Source: Odiellus spinosus (lineage: Eukaryota; Arthropoda; Arachnida; Opiliones; Phalangiidae). From it: 64,000 nt of DNA. The notes below the pieces were generated by a model that was given only the letters and a program-made list of their open reading frames with translations, ran no database searches and was not told where the DNA came from. How positions within the stretch are numbered: the first letter of the stretch is position 1; each line of letters starts with the position of its first letter. The translations under genes were made by a program, and so were the position numbers. Positions 33,850 through 47,935 of this stretch are shown here, one piece after another. The stretch is from the NCBI GenBank assembly GCA_963920705.1, contig OY987226.1:23569636-23633635 (forward strand), read 5' to 3'.

Positions 33850-35530
33850 CAACAGTTAGGGTGACATATCATCTACTTATCGAGCAATGGTGGTATAGCG
33901 GTGAGAATAGCTGCCTTCCAAGCTGTTGACCCGGGTTCGACTACCGGGCATTGAAAAAGTATTTTTTTTTAATAAAAATTGAAGTGAAAGTGCCAACAGT
34001 TAGGGTGACATATCATCCGATTATCGAGCAATGGTGGTATAGCGGTGAGAATAGCTGCCTTCCAAGCAGTTGACCCGGGTTCGGTTCCCGGCCATTACAT
34101 AAGGATTTTTTTTAATAAAAAGTGAAAGTGCCAACAGTTAGGGTGACATATCATCTAATTATCGAGCAATGGTGGTATAGCGGTGAGAATAGCTGCCTTC
34201 CAAGCAGTTGACCCGGGTTCGAATCCCGGCCATTGCAAAAGGATTTTTTTAATAAAAATTGAAGTGAAAGTGCCAACAGTTAGGGTGACATATCATCTAA
34301 TAATCGAGCAATGGTGGTATAGCGGTGAGAATAGCTGCCTTCCAAGCAGTTGACCCGGGTTCGACTCCCGGCCATTGCAAAAGCAATTTTTTTAATAAAA
34401 ATTGAAGTGAAAGTGCCAACAGTTAGGGTGATATATCGGGAAATTAATCAGCAATGGTGGTATAGCGGTGAGAATAGCTGCCTTCCAAGCAGTTGACCCG
34501 GGTTCGACTCCCGGCCATTGCAAAATGATTTTTTTTAATAAAAATTGAAGTGAAAGTGCCTACAGTTAGGGTGATATATCGGGCTATTATTCAGCAATGG
34601 TGGTATTGCGGTGAGAATAGCTGCCTTCCAAGCAGTTGACCCGGGTTCGACTCCCGGCCATTGCAAAAGCAATTTTTTAAATAAAAATTGAAGTGAAAAT
34701 GCCAACAGTTAGGGTGATATATCGGGCAATTATTCAGCAATGGTGGTATAGCGGTGAGAATAGCTGCCTTCCAAGCAGTTGACCCGGGTTCGACTACCGG
34801 GCATTGCAAAAGGATTATTTTTAATAAAAATTGAAGTGCCAACAGTTAGGGTGACATATCATCTACTTATCGAGCAATGGTGGTATAGCGGTGAGAATAG
34901 CTGCCTTCCAAGCTGTTGACCCGGGTTCGACTACCGGGCATTGCAAAAGTATTTTTTTTTAATAAAAATTGAAGTGAAAGTGCCAACAGTTAGGGTTACA
35001 TATCATCCGATTATCGAGCAATGGTGATATAGCGGTGAGAATAGCTGCCTTCCAAGCAGTTGACCCGGGTTCGGTTCCCGGCCATTACATAAGGATTTTT
35101 TTTAATAAAAAGTGAAAGTGCCATCAGTTAGGGTGACATATCATCTAATTATCGAGCAATGGTGGTATAGCGGTGAGAATAGCTGCCTTCCAAGCAGTTG
35201 ACCCGGGTTCGAATCCCGGCCATTGCAAAAGGATTTTTTTAATAAAAATTGAAGTGAAAGTGCCAACAGTTAGGGTGACATATCATCTAATAATCGAGCA
35301 ATGGTGGTATAGCGGTGAGAATAGCTGCCTTCCAAGCAGTTGACCCGGGTTCGACTCCCGGCCATTGCAAAAGCAATTTTTTTAATAAAAATTGAAGTGA
35401 AAGTGCCAACAGTTAGGGTGATATATCGGGAAATTAATCAGCAATGGTGGTATAGCGGTGAGAATAGCTGCCTTCCAAGCAGTTGACCCGGGTTCGACTC
35501 CCGGCCATTGCAAAATGATTTTTTTTAATA
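33850..35530 (+). repeat. 990-bp tandem higher-order repeat (two copies)
   Basis: The gctgt/ctaccgggc unit, the ttcggttcc unit and the ttcgaatcc unit recur in order 990 bp (seven units) apart, for example at 33881/34871 and 34171/35161. Confidence 0.82.
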
Positions 35531-35699
35531 AAAATTGAAGTGAAAGTGCCATCAGTTAGGGTGAAATATCATCTAATTATCGAGCAATGGTGGTATAGCG
35601 GTGAGAATAGATGCCTTCCAAGCAGTTGACCGGGTTCGACTCCCGGCCGTTGCAAAAGGATTTTTTTTTAATAAAAATTGAAGTGAAAGTGCCTACAGT

Positions 35700-37485
35700 T
35701 AGGGTGATATATCGGGCTATTATTCAGCAATGGTGGTATTGCGGTGAGAATAGCTGCCTTCCAAGCAGTTGACCCGGGTTCGACTCCCGGCCATTGCAAA
35801 AGCAATTTTTTTAATGAAAATTGAAGGGAAAATGCCAACAGTTAGGGTGATATATCGGGCAATTATTCAGCAATGGTGGTATAGCGGTGAGAATAGCTGC
35901 CTTCCAAGCAGTTGACCCGGGTTCGACTCCCGGCCATTGCAAAAGGATTTTTTTAATAAAAATTGAAGTGAAAGTGCCAACAGTTAGGGTGACATATCAC
36001 CTAATTGTTGAGCAATGGTGGTATAGCGGTGAGAATAGCTGCCTTCCAAGCAGTTGACCCGGGTTCGACTACCGGGCATTGCAAAAGGATTATTTTTAAT
36101 AAAAATTGAAGTGCCAACAGTTAGGGTGACATATCATCTATTCATCGAGCAATGGTGGTATAGCGGTGAGAATAGCTGCCTTCAAAGCAGTTGACCCGGG
36201 TTCGACTCCCGGCCATTGCAATAGGAATTTTTTAATCAAAATTGAAGTGAAAGTGCCAACATTTAGGGTGACATATCATCTCATCATCGAGCAATGGTGA
36301 TATAGCGGTGAGAATAGCTGCCTTCAAAGCAGTTGACCCGGGTTCGACTCCCGGCCATTGCAAATGCCTTTTTTTTAATAAAAATAAGGTGACATATCAT
36401 CTAATAATCGAGCAATGGTGGTATAGCGGTGAGAATAGCTGCTTTCCAAGCAGTTGACCCGGGTTCGACTCCCGGCCATTGCAAAGGCAATTTTTTTAAT
36501 AAAAATTGAAGTGAAAGTGCCAACAGTTTGGGTGATATATCGGGCAATTATTCAGCAATGGTGGTATAGCGGTGAGAATAGCTGCCTTCCAAGCAGTTGA
36601 CCCGGGTTCGACTCCCGGCCATTGCAAAAGGATTTTTTTAATAAAAATTGAAGTGAAAGTGCCAACAGTTAGGGTGACATATCATCTAATAATCGAGCAA
36701 TGGTGGTATAGCGGTGAGAATAGCTGCCTTCCAAGCAGTTGACCCGGGTTCGACACCCGGCCATTGCAGAAGCAATTTTTTTAATAAAAATTGAAGTGAA
36801 AGTGCCAACAGTTAGGGTGATATATCGGGCAATTATTCAGCAATGGTGGTATTGCGGTGAGAATAGCTGCCTTCCAAGCAGTTGATCCGGGTTCGACTCC
36901 CGGCCATTGCAAAAGCAATTTTTTTAATAAAAATTGAAGTGAAAATGCCAACAGTTAGGGTGATATATCGGGCAATTATTCAGCAATGGTGGTATAGCGG
37001 TGAGAATAGCTGCCTTCCAAGCAGTTGACCCGGGTTCGACTCCCGGCCATTGCAAAAGGATTTTTTTAATAAAAATTGAAGTGAAAGTGCCAACAGTTAG
37101 GGTGACATATCACCTAATTGTTGAGCAATGGTGGTATAGCGGTGAGAATAGCTGCCTTCCAAGCAGTTGACCCGGGTTCGACTACCGGGCATTGCAAAAG
37201 GATTATTTTTAATAAAAATTGAAGTGCCAACAGTTAGGGTGACATATCATCTATTCATCGAGCAATGGTGGTATAGCGGTGAGAATAGCTGCCTTCAAAG
37301 CAGTTGACCCGGGTTCGACTCCCGGCCATTGCAATAGGAATTTTTTAATCAAAATTGAAGTGAAAGTGCCAACATTTAGGGTGACATATCATCTAATCAT
37401 CGAGCAATGGTGATATAGCGGTGAGAATAGCTGCCTTCAAAGCAGTTGACCCGGGTTCGACTCCCGGCCATTGCAAAAGGATTTT
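35700..37485 (+). repeat. 1113-bp tandem higher-order repeat (second copy partial)
   Basis: Offset of exactly 1113 bp between UCA genes 36149/37262 and 36291/37404 and between the cctaattgttgag spacers near 36000 and 37113. A related series lies ~4.9 kb upstream (31204/31346). Confidence 0.85.
36149..36220 (+). tRNA. tRNA-Gly body with UCA anticodon, first of a pair
   Basis: Consensus outside the anticodon; partner at 36291-36362. The pair is duplicated at 37262 and 37404. Confidence 0.9.
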
Positions 37486-40400
37486 TTTAATAAAAATTGA
37501 AGTGAAAGTGCCAACAGTTAGGGTGACATATCATCTAATAATCGAGCAATGGTGGTATAGCGGTGAGAATAGCTGCCTTCCAAGCAGTTGACCCGGGTTA
37601 GTCTCCCGGCCATTGCACAAGCAATTTTTTTAATAAAAATTGAAGTGAAAGTGCCAACAGTTAGGGTGATATATCGGGAAATTAATCAGCAATGGTGGTA
37701 TAGCGGTGAGAATAGCTGCCTTCCAAGCAGTTGACCCGGGTTCGACTCCCGGCCATTGCAAAATGATTTTTTTAATAAAAATTGAAGTGAAAGTGCCAAC
37801 AGTTAGGGTGACATATCATCTAATAATCGAGCAATGGTGGTATAGCGGTGAGAATAGCTGCCTTCCAAGCAGTTGACCCGGGTTCGACACCCGGCCATTG
37901 CAGAAGCAATTTTTTTAATAAAAATTGAAGTGAAAGTGCCAACAGTTAGGGTGATATATCGGGAAATTAATCAGCAATGGTGGTATAGCGGTGAGAATAG
38001 CTCACTTCCAAGCAGTTGACCCGGGTTCGACTCCCGGCCATTGCAAAATGATTTTTTTTAATAAAAATTGAAGTGAAAGTGCCTACAGTTAGGAAGATAT
38101 ATCGAGCAATTATTCAGCAATGGTGGTATAGCGGTGAGAATAGCTGCCTTCCAAGCAGTTGACCCGGGTTCGACTCCCGACCATTGGAAAAAGGAATTTT
38201 TTCATAAAAATTGAAGTGAAAGAGCCAAAAGTTAGGGTGATATATCTGCTAACTATTCAGCAGTGTTGGTAAAGCGGTGAGAATAGCTGCCTTCCAAGCA
38301 GTTGACCCGGGTTCGTCTACCGGGCATTGCAAAAGGATTATTTTTAATAAAAATTGAAGTGAAAGTGCCAACAGTTAGGGTGACATATCATCTATTCATC
38401 GAGCAATGGTGGTATAGCGGTGAGAATAGCTGCCTTCCAAGCAGTTGACCCGGGTACGACTCCCGGCCATTGCAAAAGCAATTTTTTTAATAAAAATTGA
38501 AGTGAAAGTGCCAACAGTTAGGGTGACATATCATCTAATAATCGAGCAATGGTGGTATAGCGGTGAGAATAGCTGCCATCCAAGTAGTTGACCCGGGTTC
38601 GACTGCCGGCCATTGCAAACGCAATTTTTTTTAATAAAAATTGAAGTGAAAGTGGTAACAGTTAGGGTGATATATCGGGAAATTAATCATCAGTGGTGGT
38701 ATAGCGGTGAGAATAGCTGCCTTCCAAGCAGTTGACCCGGGTTCGGCTCCCGGCCATTACATAAGGATTTTTTTTAATAAAAAGTGAAAGTGCCATCAGT
38801 TAGGGTGACATATCATCTAATTGTTGAGCAATGGTGGTATAGCGGTGAGAATAGCTGCCTTCCAAGCAGTTGACCCGGGTTCGATTACCGGGCATTGCAA
38901 AAGGATTATTATTAATAAAAATTGAAGTGAAAGTGCCAACAGTTAGGGTGACATATCATCTATTCTTCGAGCAATGGTGGTATAGCGGTGAGAATAGCTG
39001 CCTTCCAAGCAGTTGACCCGGGTTCGACTCCCGGCCATTGCAATAGGAAATTTTTAATCAAAATTGAAGTGAAAGTGCCAACATTTAGGGTGACATATCA
39101 TCTAATCATCGAGCAATGGGGATATAGCGGTGAGAATAGCTGCCTTCAAAGCAGTTGACCCGGGTTCGACTCCCGGCCATTGCAAATGCATTTTTTTTTA
39201 ATAAAAATAGGGTGACATATCATCTAATAATCGAGCAATGGTGGTATAGCGGTGAGAATAGCTGCCTTCCAAGCAGTTGACCCGGGTTCGACTCCCGGCC
39301 ATAGCAAAGGCAATTTTTTTAATAAAAATTGAAGTGAAAGTGCCAACAGTTAGGGTGATATATCGGGCAATTATTCAGCAATGGTGGTATAGCGGTGAGA
39401 ATAGCTGCCTTCCAAGCAGTTGACCCGGGTTCGAATCCCGGCCATTGCAAAAGGATTTTTTTAATAAAAATTGAAGTGAAAGTGCCAACAGTTAGGGTGA
39501 CATATCATCTAATAATCGAGCAATGGTGGTATAGCGGTGAGAATAGCTGCCTTCCAAGCAGTTGACCCGGGTTCGACTCCCAGCCATTGCAAAAGATATT
39601 TTTTTAATAAAAATTGAAGTGAAAGTGCCAACAGTTAGGGTGATATATCGGGTAATTAATCAGCAATGGTGGTATAGCGGTGAGAATAGCTGCCTTCCAA
39701 GCAGTTGACCCGGGTTCAACTCCCGGCCATTGCAAAATGATTTTTTTTAATAAAAATTGAAGTGAAAGTGCCATCAGTTAGGGTGAAATATCATCTAATT
39801 ACCGAGCAATGGTGGTATAGCGGTGAGAATACATGCCTTCCAAGCAGTTGACCGGGTTCGACTCCCGGCCGTTGAAAAGGATTTTTTTTAATAAAAATTG
39901 AAGTGAAAGTGCCTACAGTTAGGGTGATATATCGGGCAATTATTCAGCAATGGTGGTATTGCGGTGAGAATAGCTGCCTTCCAAGCAGTTGACCCGGGTT
40001 CGACTCCCGGCCATTGCAAAAGCAATTTTTTTAATAAAAATTGAAGTGAAAATGCCAACAGTTAGGGTGATATATCGGGCAATTACTCAGCAATGGTGGT
40101 ATAGCGGTGAGAATAGCTGCCTTCCAAGCAGTTGACCCGGGTTCGACTCCCGGCCATTGCAAAAGGATTTTTTTAATAAAAATTGAAGTGAAAGTGCCAA
40201 CAGTTAGGGTGACATATCATCTAATTGTTGAGCAATGGTGGTATAGCGGTGAGAATAGCTGCCTTCCAAGCAGTTGACCCGGGTTCGACTACCGGGCATT
40301 GCAAAAGGATTATTTTTAATAAAAATTGAAGTGCCAACAGTTAGGGTGACATATCATCTATTCATCGAGCAATGGTGGTATCGCGGTGAGAATAGCTGCC

Positions 40401-43312
40401 CTCAAAGCAGTTGACCCGGGTTCGACTCCCGGCCATTGCAATAGGAATTTTTTAATCAAAATTGAAGTGAAAGTGCCAACATTTAGGGTGACATATCATC
40501 TAATCATCGAGCAATGGTGATATAGCGGTGAGAATAGCTGCCTTCAAAGCAGTTGACCCGGGTTCGACTCCCGACCATTGCAAATGCATTTTTTTTTAAT
40601 AAAAATAGGGTGACATATCATCTAATAATCGAGCAATGGTGGTATAGCGGTGAGAATAGCTGCCTTCCAAGCAGTTGACCCGGGTTCGACTCCCGGCCAT
40701 TCCAAAGGCAATTTTTTTAATAAAAATTGAAGTGAAAGTGCCAACAGTTTGGGTGATATATCGGGCAATTATTCAGCAATGGTGGTATAGCGGTGAGAAT
40801 AGCTGCCTTCCAAGCAGTTGACCCGGGTTCGACTCCCGGCCATTGCAAAAGGATTTTTTTAATAAAAATTGAAGTGAAAGTGCCAACAGTTAGGGTGACA
40901 TATCATCTAATAATCGAGCAATGGTGGTATAGCGGTGAGAATAGCTGCCTTCCAAGCAGTTGACCCGGGTTCGACACCCGGCCATTGCAGAAGCAATTTT
41001 TTTAATAAAAATTGAAGTGAAAGTGCCAACAGTTAGGGTGATATATCGGGAAATTAATCAGCAATGGTGGTATAGCGGTGAGAATAGCTCACTTCCAAGC
41101 AGTTGACCCGGGTTCGACTCCCGGCCATTGCAAAATGATTTTTTTTAATAAAAATTGAAGTGAAAGTGCCATCAGTTAGGGTGAAATATCATCTAATTAT
41201 CGAGCAATGGTGGGATAGCGGTGAGAATAGATGCCTTCCAAGCAGTTGACCGAGTTCGACTCCCGGCCGTTGCAAAAGGATTTTTTTTAATAAAAATTGA
41301 AGTGAAAGTGCCTACAGTTAGGGAGATATATCCGGCAATTATTCAGCAATGGTGGTATAGCGGTGAGAATAGCTGCCTTCCAAGCAGTTGACCCGGGTTC
41401 GACTCCCGACCATTGGAAAAAGGAGTTTTTTCATAAAAATTGAAGTGAAAGAGCCAAAAGTCAGGGTGATATATCTGCTAACTATTCAGCAGTGTTGGTA
41501 AAGCGGTGAGAATAGCTGCCTTCCAAGCACTTGACCCGGGATCGACTCCCGGTCATTGCATAAGGATTTTTTTTAATAAAAATTGAAGTTAAAGTGCCAA
41601 CAGTTAGGGTGACATATCATCTACTTATCGAGCAATGGTGGTATAGCGGTGAGAAAACTGCCTTCCAAGCAGTTGACCCGGGTTCGGCTCCCGGCCATTA
41701 CATAAGGATTTTTTTTAATAAAAAGTGAAAGTGCCATCAGTTAGGGTGACATAATATATAACTGTCGAGCAATGGTGGTATAGCGGTGAGAATAGCTGCC
41801 TTCCAAGCAGTTGACCCGGGTTCGTCTACCGGGCATTGCAAAAGGATTATTTTTAATAAAAATTGAAGTGAAAGTGCCAACAGTTAGGGTGACATATCAT
41901 CTATTCATCGAGCAATGGTGGTATAGCGGTGAGAAAAGCTGCCTTCAAAGCAGTTGACCCGGGTTCGACTCACGGCCATTGCAAAAGCAATTTTTTTAAT
42001 AAAAATTGAAGTGAAAATGCCAACAGTTAGGGTTATATATCGGGTAATTATTCAGCAATGGTGGTATAGCGGTGAGAATAGCTGCCTTCCAAGCAGTTGA
42101 CCCGGGTTTGACTCCCGGCCATTGCAAAAGGATTTTTTTAATAAAAATTGAAGTGAAAGTGCCAACAGTTAGGGTGACATATCATCTAATAATCGAGCAA
42201 TGGTGGTATAGCGGTGAGAATAGCTGCCATCCAAGTAGTTGACCCGGGTTCGACTGCCGGCCATTGCAAACGCAATTTTTTTTAATAAAAATTGAAGTGA
42301 AAGTGGTAACAGTTAGGGTGATATATCGGGCAATTATTCAGCAATGGTTGTATAGCGGTGAGAATAGCTGCCTTCCAAGCAGTTGACCCGGGTTCGACTC
42401 CCGACCATTGCAAAAGGAATTTTTTCATAAAAATTGAAGTGAAAGAGCCAAAAGTTAGGGTGATATACCTGCTAACTATTCAGCAGTGTTGGTAAAGCGG
42501 TGAGAATAGCTGCCTTCCAAGCAGTTGACCCGGGATCGACTCCCGGCCATTGCATAAGGATTTTTTTTAATAAAAATTGAAGTGAAAGTGCCAACAGTTA
42601 GGGTGACATATCATCTACTTATCGAGCAATGGTGGTATAGCGGTGAGAAAGCTGCCTTTCAAGCAGTTGACCCGGGTTCGGCTCCCGGCCATTACATAAG
42701 GATTTTTTTTAATAAAGAGTGAAAGTGCCATCAGTTAGGGTGACATAATATATAATTGTCGAGCAATGGTGGTATAGCGGTGAGAATAGCTGCCTTCCAA
42801 GCAGTTGACCCGGGTTCGACTACCGGGCATTGCAAAGGGATTATTTTTAATAAAAATTGAAGTGAAAGTGCCAACAGTTAGGGTGACATATCATCTATTC
42901 ATCGAGCAATGGTGATATAGCGGTGAGAATAGCTGCCTTCAAAGCAGTTGACCCGGGTTCGACTCCCGGCCATTGCAAATGCATTTTTTAAATAAAAATA
43001 TGGTGACATATCATCTAATAATCGAGCAATGGTGGTACAGCGGTGAGAATAGCTGCCTTCCAAGCAGTTGACCCGGGTTCGACTCCCGGCCATTGCAATA
43101 GCAATTTTTTTTAATCAAAATTGAAGTGAAAATGCCAACAGTTAGGGTGATATATCGGGCAATTATTCAGCAATGGTGGTATAGCGGTGAGAATAGCTGC
43201 CTTCCAAGCAGTTGACCCGGGTTCGACTCCCGGCCATTGAAAAAGGATTTTTTTTAATAAAAATTGAAGTGAAAGAGCCAAAAGTTAGGGTGATATATCT
43301 GCTCAATATTCA

Positions 43313-43384
43313 GCAGTGTTGGTAAAGCGGTGAGAATAGCTGCCTTGCAAGCAGTTGACCCGGGTTCGACTCTCGGCCATTGCA
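43313..43384 (+). tRNA. tRNA-Gly body with UGC anticodon (Ala-type)
   Basis: Loop CTTGCAA gives UGC, complementary to alanine codon GCA. The acceptor gcagtgt has a terminal mismatch and the gtaaagc D arm is of the third subfamily. Duplicate at 56333-56404. Confidence 0.78.
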
Positions 43385-43739
43385 TTAGTATTTTTTTTAA
43401 TAAAAATTTAAGTGAAAGTGCCAACAGTCAGGGTGACTTATCATCTACTTATCGAGCAATGGTGGTATAGCGGTGAGAAAGCTGCCTTCCAAGCAGTTGA
43501 CCAGGGTTCGGCTCCCGGCCATTACATAAGGAATTTTTTAATCAAAATTGAAGTGAAAGTGCCAACATTTAGGGTGACAAATCATCTAATCATCGAGCAA
43601 TGGTGGTATAGCGGTGAGAATAGCTGCCTTCCAAGCAGTTGACCCGGGTGCGACTCCCAGCCATTGCAAAAGGATTTTTTTTAATAAAAATTTAAGTGAA
43701 AGTGCCAACAGTTAGGGTGACATATCATCTAATTATCGA

Positions 43740-43811
43740 GCATTGGTGGTATAGCGGTGAAAATAGCTGCCTTTCAAGCAGTTGACCCGGGTTCGACTCC
43801 CGGCCATTGCA
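43740..43811 (+). tRNA. tRNA-Gly body with UUC anticodon (Glu-type)
   Basis: Loop CTTTCAA. Acceptor gcattgg leaves one T-T mismatch and the D/anticodon junction reads gaaaatag. The B box is intact. Same type at 44310, 56760, 57471, 58323 and 59034; other UUC copies lie at 42626 and 44878. Confidence 0.82.
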
Positions 43812-45020
43812 AAAGGAATTTTAATAAAAATTGAAGAGAAAGTGCCAACATTTAGGGTGACATATCATATAATTATCGAGCAATGGTGGTATAGCGGTGA
43901 CAATAGCTGCCTTCCAGGCAGTTGACCCGGGTTCGACTCCCGGCCGTTGCAAAAGCAATTTTTTTTAATAAAAATTGAAGTGAAAGTGCCAACATTTAGG
44001 GTGACATATCATCTAATCATCGAGCAATGGTGGTATAGCGGTGAGAATAGCTGCCTTCCAAGCAGTTGACCCGGGTTCGACTCCCGGCAATTGTAAAAGG
44101 ATTATTTTTAATAAAAATTGAAGTGAAAGTGCCAACAGTTAGGGTGACATATCATCTATTCATCGAGCAATGGTGGTATAGCGGTGAGAATAGCTGCCTT
44201 CCAAGCAGTTGACCCGGGTTCGACTCTCGGCCATTGCAAAAGGATTTTTTTTAATAAAAATTGAAGTGAAAGTGCCAACGGTTAGGGTGACATATCATCT
44301 AATTATCGAGCATTGGTGGTATAGCGGTGAAAATAGCTGCCTTTCAAGCAGTTGACCCGGGTTCGACTCCCGGCCATTGCGAAAGGAATTTTAATAAAAA
44401 TTGAAGAGAAAGTGCCAACATTTAGGGTGACATATCATATAATTATCGAGCAATGGTGGTATAACGGTGAGAATAGCTGCCTTCCAAGCAGTTGACCTGG
44501 GTTCGACTCCCGGCCATTGCAAAAGGATTTTTTTTAATAAAAATTGAAGTGAAAGAGCCAACAGTTAGGGTGATATATCAGCTAATTATTCAGCAGTGGT
44601 GGTATAGCGGTGACAATAGCTGCCTTCCAAGCAGTTGACCCGGGTTCGACTCCCGGCCGTTGCAAAAGCAATTTTTTTAATAAAAATTGAAGTGAAAGTG
44701 CCAACAGTTAGGGTGATATATCGGGCAATAATTCAGCAATGGTGGTATAGCGGTGAGAATAGCTGCCTTCCAAGCAGTTGACCCGGGTTCGACTCCCGGC
44801 CATTGCTAAAGGAATTTTTTCATAAAAATTGAAGTGAAAGAGCCAAAAGTTATGGTGATATATCAGCTAACTATGCAGCAGTGGTGGTAAAGCGGTGAGA
44901 ATAGCTGCCTTTCAAGCAGTTGACCCGGGTTCGACTCCCGGCCATTGCATAAGCATTTTTTTTAATAAAAATTGAAGTGAAAGTGCCAACAGTTAGGGTG
45001 ACATATCATCTACTTCTCGA

Positions 45021-45091
45021 GCAATGGTGGTATAGCGGTGAGAAAGCTGCCTTCGGAGCAGTTGACCCGGGTTCGGCTCCCGGCCATTACA
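45021..45091 (+). tRNA. tRNA-Gly body with UCG anticodon, 71 nt
   Basis: Loop CTTCGGA gives UCG. The gagaaagctgcc deletion, A58G and ccattac 3' end make it a likely pseudogene. Confidence 0.7.
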
Positions 45092-46441
45092 TAAGGATTT
45101 TTTTTAATAAAAAGTGAAAGTGCCATCAGTTTGGGTGACATATCATCTAATTATCGAGCAATGGTGGTAAAGCGGTGAGAATAGCTGCCTTCCAAGCAAT
45201 TGACCCGGGTTCGACTCCCGGCCATTGCAAAAGCAATTTTTTTAATAAAAATTGAAGTGAAAGTGCCAACAGTTAGGGTGACATATCATCTAATTATCGA
45301 GCAATGGTATTATAGCGGTGAGAATAGCTGCCTTCCAAGCAATTGACCTGGGTTCGACTCCCGGCCATTGCAAAAGGATTTTTTTAAATAAAAATTGAAG
45401 TGAAAGAGCCAACAGTCAGGGTGATATATCAGCTAATTATTCAGCAGTGGTGGTAAAGCGGTGAGAATAGCTGCCTTCCAAGCAGATGACCCGGGTTCGA
45501 CTCCCGGCCTTGCATAAGCATTTTTTTTAATAAAAATTGAAGTGAAAGTGCCAACAGTTAGGGAGACCTATCAACTACTTATTGAGCAATGGTGGTATAG
45601 CGGTGAGAAAGCTGCCTTCCATGCAGTTGACCCGGGTTCGACTCCCGGCCATTGCAAAAGGAATTTTTTCATAAAAATTGAAGTGAAAGAGCCAAAAGTT
45701 AGGGTAATATATCAGCTAATTATTCAGCAGTGGTGGTAGAGCGGTGAGAATAGCTGCCTTCCAAGCAGCTGACCCTGGTTCGACTCCCGGCCATTGCATA
45801 AGTATTTTTTTTAATAAAAATTGAAGTGAAAGTGCCAACAGTTAGGGTGACATATAATCTATTCATCGAGCGATGGTGGTATAGCCTTGAGAATAGCTGC
45901 CTTCCAAGCAGTTGACCCGGGTTCGACTCCCGGCCATTGCAAAAGGATTTTTTTAAATAAAAATTTAAGTGAAAGTGCCAACATTTAGGGTGACATATCA
46001 TCTAATTATCGAGCAATGGTGGTATAGCGGTGAGAATAGCTGCCTTCCAACCAGTTGACCCGGGTTCGACTCCCGGCCATTGCAAATGTATTTTTTTTTA
46101 TAAAAATTGAAGTGAAAGTGCCAACAGTTAGGGTGATATATCGGGGAATTTTTCAGCAATGGTGGTATAGCGGTGAGAATAGCTGCCTTCCAAGCAGTTG
46201 ACCCGGGTTCGACTCCCGGCAGTTGCAAAAGGATTTTTTTTAATAAAAATTGAAGTGAAAGTGCCAACAGTTAGGGTGACATATCATCTAATTATCGAGC
46301 AATGGTGGTATAACGGTGAGAATAGCTGCCTTCCAAGCAGTTGACCTGGGTTCGACTCCCGGCCATTGCAAAAGGATTTTTTTTAATAAAAATTGAAGTG
46401 AAAGAGCCAACAGTTAGGGTGATATATCAGCTAATTATTCA

Positions 46442-46513
46442 GCAGTGGTGGTAAAGCGGTGAGAATAGCTGCCTTAAAAGCAGATGACCCGGGTTCGACT
46501 CCCGGCCATTGCA
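46442..46513 (+). tRNA. tRNA-Gly body with UAA anticodon (Leu-type)
   Basis: Loop CTTAAAA gives UAA, complementary to leucine codon UUA. The T arm is intact; position 44 region reads cagatgacc. A copy lies one 428-bp repeat downstream. Confidence 0.8.
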
Positions 46514-46868
46514 TAAGCATTTTTTTTAATAAAAATTGAAGTGAAAGTGCCAACAGTTAGGGAGACATATCATCTAATTATCGAGCAATGGTGGTATAGC
46601 GGTGAGAATAGCTGCCTTCCAACCAGTTGACCCGGGTTCGACTCCCGGCCATTGCAAATGTATTTTTTTTTATAAAAATTGAAGTGAAAGTGCCAACAGT
46701 TAGGGTGATATATCAGCTAATTATTCAGCAGTGGTGGTATAGCGGTGAGAAAGCTGCCTTCCAAGCAGTTGACCCGGGTTCGACTCCCGGCCATTGCAAA
46801 AGGAATTTTTTCATAAAAATTGAAGTGAAAGAGCCAAAAGTTAGGGTGATATATCAGCTAATTATTCA

Positions 46869-46940
46869 GCAGTGGTGGTAAAGCGGTGAGAATAGCTGCC
46901 TTAAAAGCAGATGACCCGGGTTCGACTCCCGGCCGTTGCA
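46869..46940 (+). tRNA. tRNA-Gly body with UAA anticodon (Leu-type), second copy
   Basis: Same loop as the 46442 gene; its acceptor 3' strand reads ccgttgc, a further mismatch. Confidence 0.78.
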
Positions 46941-47434
46941 TAAGCATTTTTTTTTAATAAAAATTGAAGTGAAAGTGCCAACAGTTAGGGAGACATATCA
47001 TCTAATTATCGAGCAATGGTGGTATAGCGGTGAGAGTAGCTGCCTTCCAACCAGTTGACCCGGGTTCGACTCCCGGCCATTGCAAATGTATTTTTTTTTA
47101 TAAAAATTGAAGTGAAAGTGCCAACAGTTAGGGTGATATATCAGCTAATTATTCAGCAGTGGTGGTATAGCGGTGAGAAAGCTGCCTTCCAAGCAGTTGA
47201 CCCGGGTTCGACTCCCGGCCATTGCAAAAGGAATTTTTTCATAAAAATTGAAGTGAAAGAGCCAAAAGTTAGGGTGATATATCAGCTAATTATTCAGCAG
47301 TGGTGGTAAAGCGGTGAGAATAGCTGCCTTCCAAGCAGTTGACCCGGGTTCGGCTCCCGGCCATTACATAAGGATTTTTTTTAATAAAAAGTGAAAGTGC
47401 CATCAGTTAGGGTGACATATCATCTAATTATCGA

Positions 47435-47506
47435 GCAATGGTGGTATAGCGGTGAGAATAGCTGGCTTACAAGCAGTTGACCCGGGTTCGACTCCCAGCC
47501 ATTGCA
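47435..47506 (+). tRNA. tRNA-Gly body with UAC anticodon (Val-type)
   Basis: Loop CTTACAA gives UAC, complementary to valine codon GUA. The stem gctgg/gcagt has a mismatch at the loop-closing pair and the acceptor reads ctcccagcc. Confidence 0.72.
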
Positions 47507-47863
47507 AAAGCAATTTTTTTAATAAAAATTGAAGTGAAAGTGCCAACAGTTAGGGTGACATATCATCTATTCATCGAGCAATGGTGGTATATAGGTGAGG
47601 ATAGCTGCCTTCCAAGCAGTTGACCCGGGTTCGACTCCCGGCCATTGAAAAAGTAATTTCTTAATAAAATTTGAAGTGAAAGTGCCAACATTTAGGGTGA
47701 CATATTATCTAAATATCGAGCAATGGTGGTATAGCGGTGAGAATAGCTCCCTTCCAAGCAGTTGACCCGGGTTCGACTCCCGGCCATTGCAAATACAATT
47801 TTTTTTATCAAAATTGAAGTGAAAGTGCCAACAGTTAGGGTGATATAGTCGGGCAATTATTCA

Positions 47864-47935
47864 GCAATGGTGGTATTGCTGTGAGAATAGCTGCCTGCCA
47901 AGCAGTTGAGCCGGGTTCGACTCCCGGCCATTGCA
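47864..47935 (+). tRNA. tRNA-Gly with GCC anticodon
   Basis: Loop CTGCCAA gives GCC, the other glycine isoacceptor (GGC/GGU codons), so the coding meaning stays glycine. The D loop reads tattgctgtgag, losing A14 and one of the paired G bases of the A box, so promoter strength is doubtful. The acceptor and T stem are intact. Confidence 0.8.

Larger units (their letters stand above)
38400..44300 (+). repeat. Segmental block, copy 1 (partner at ~52.3-57.1 kb)
   Basis: Rare markers recur in order ~13 kb downstream: the gggtacgactcc gene (38.45/52.30 kb), catccaagtag genes, the gaccattgg unit (41.4/54.7 kb), the UGC gene (43313/56333) and UUC genes (43740/56760). The offset steps from 13853 to ~13300 to 13020 bp because ~553 bp (four units) and ~279 bp (two units) are missing from the downstream copy. 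Confidence 0.85.
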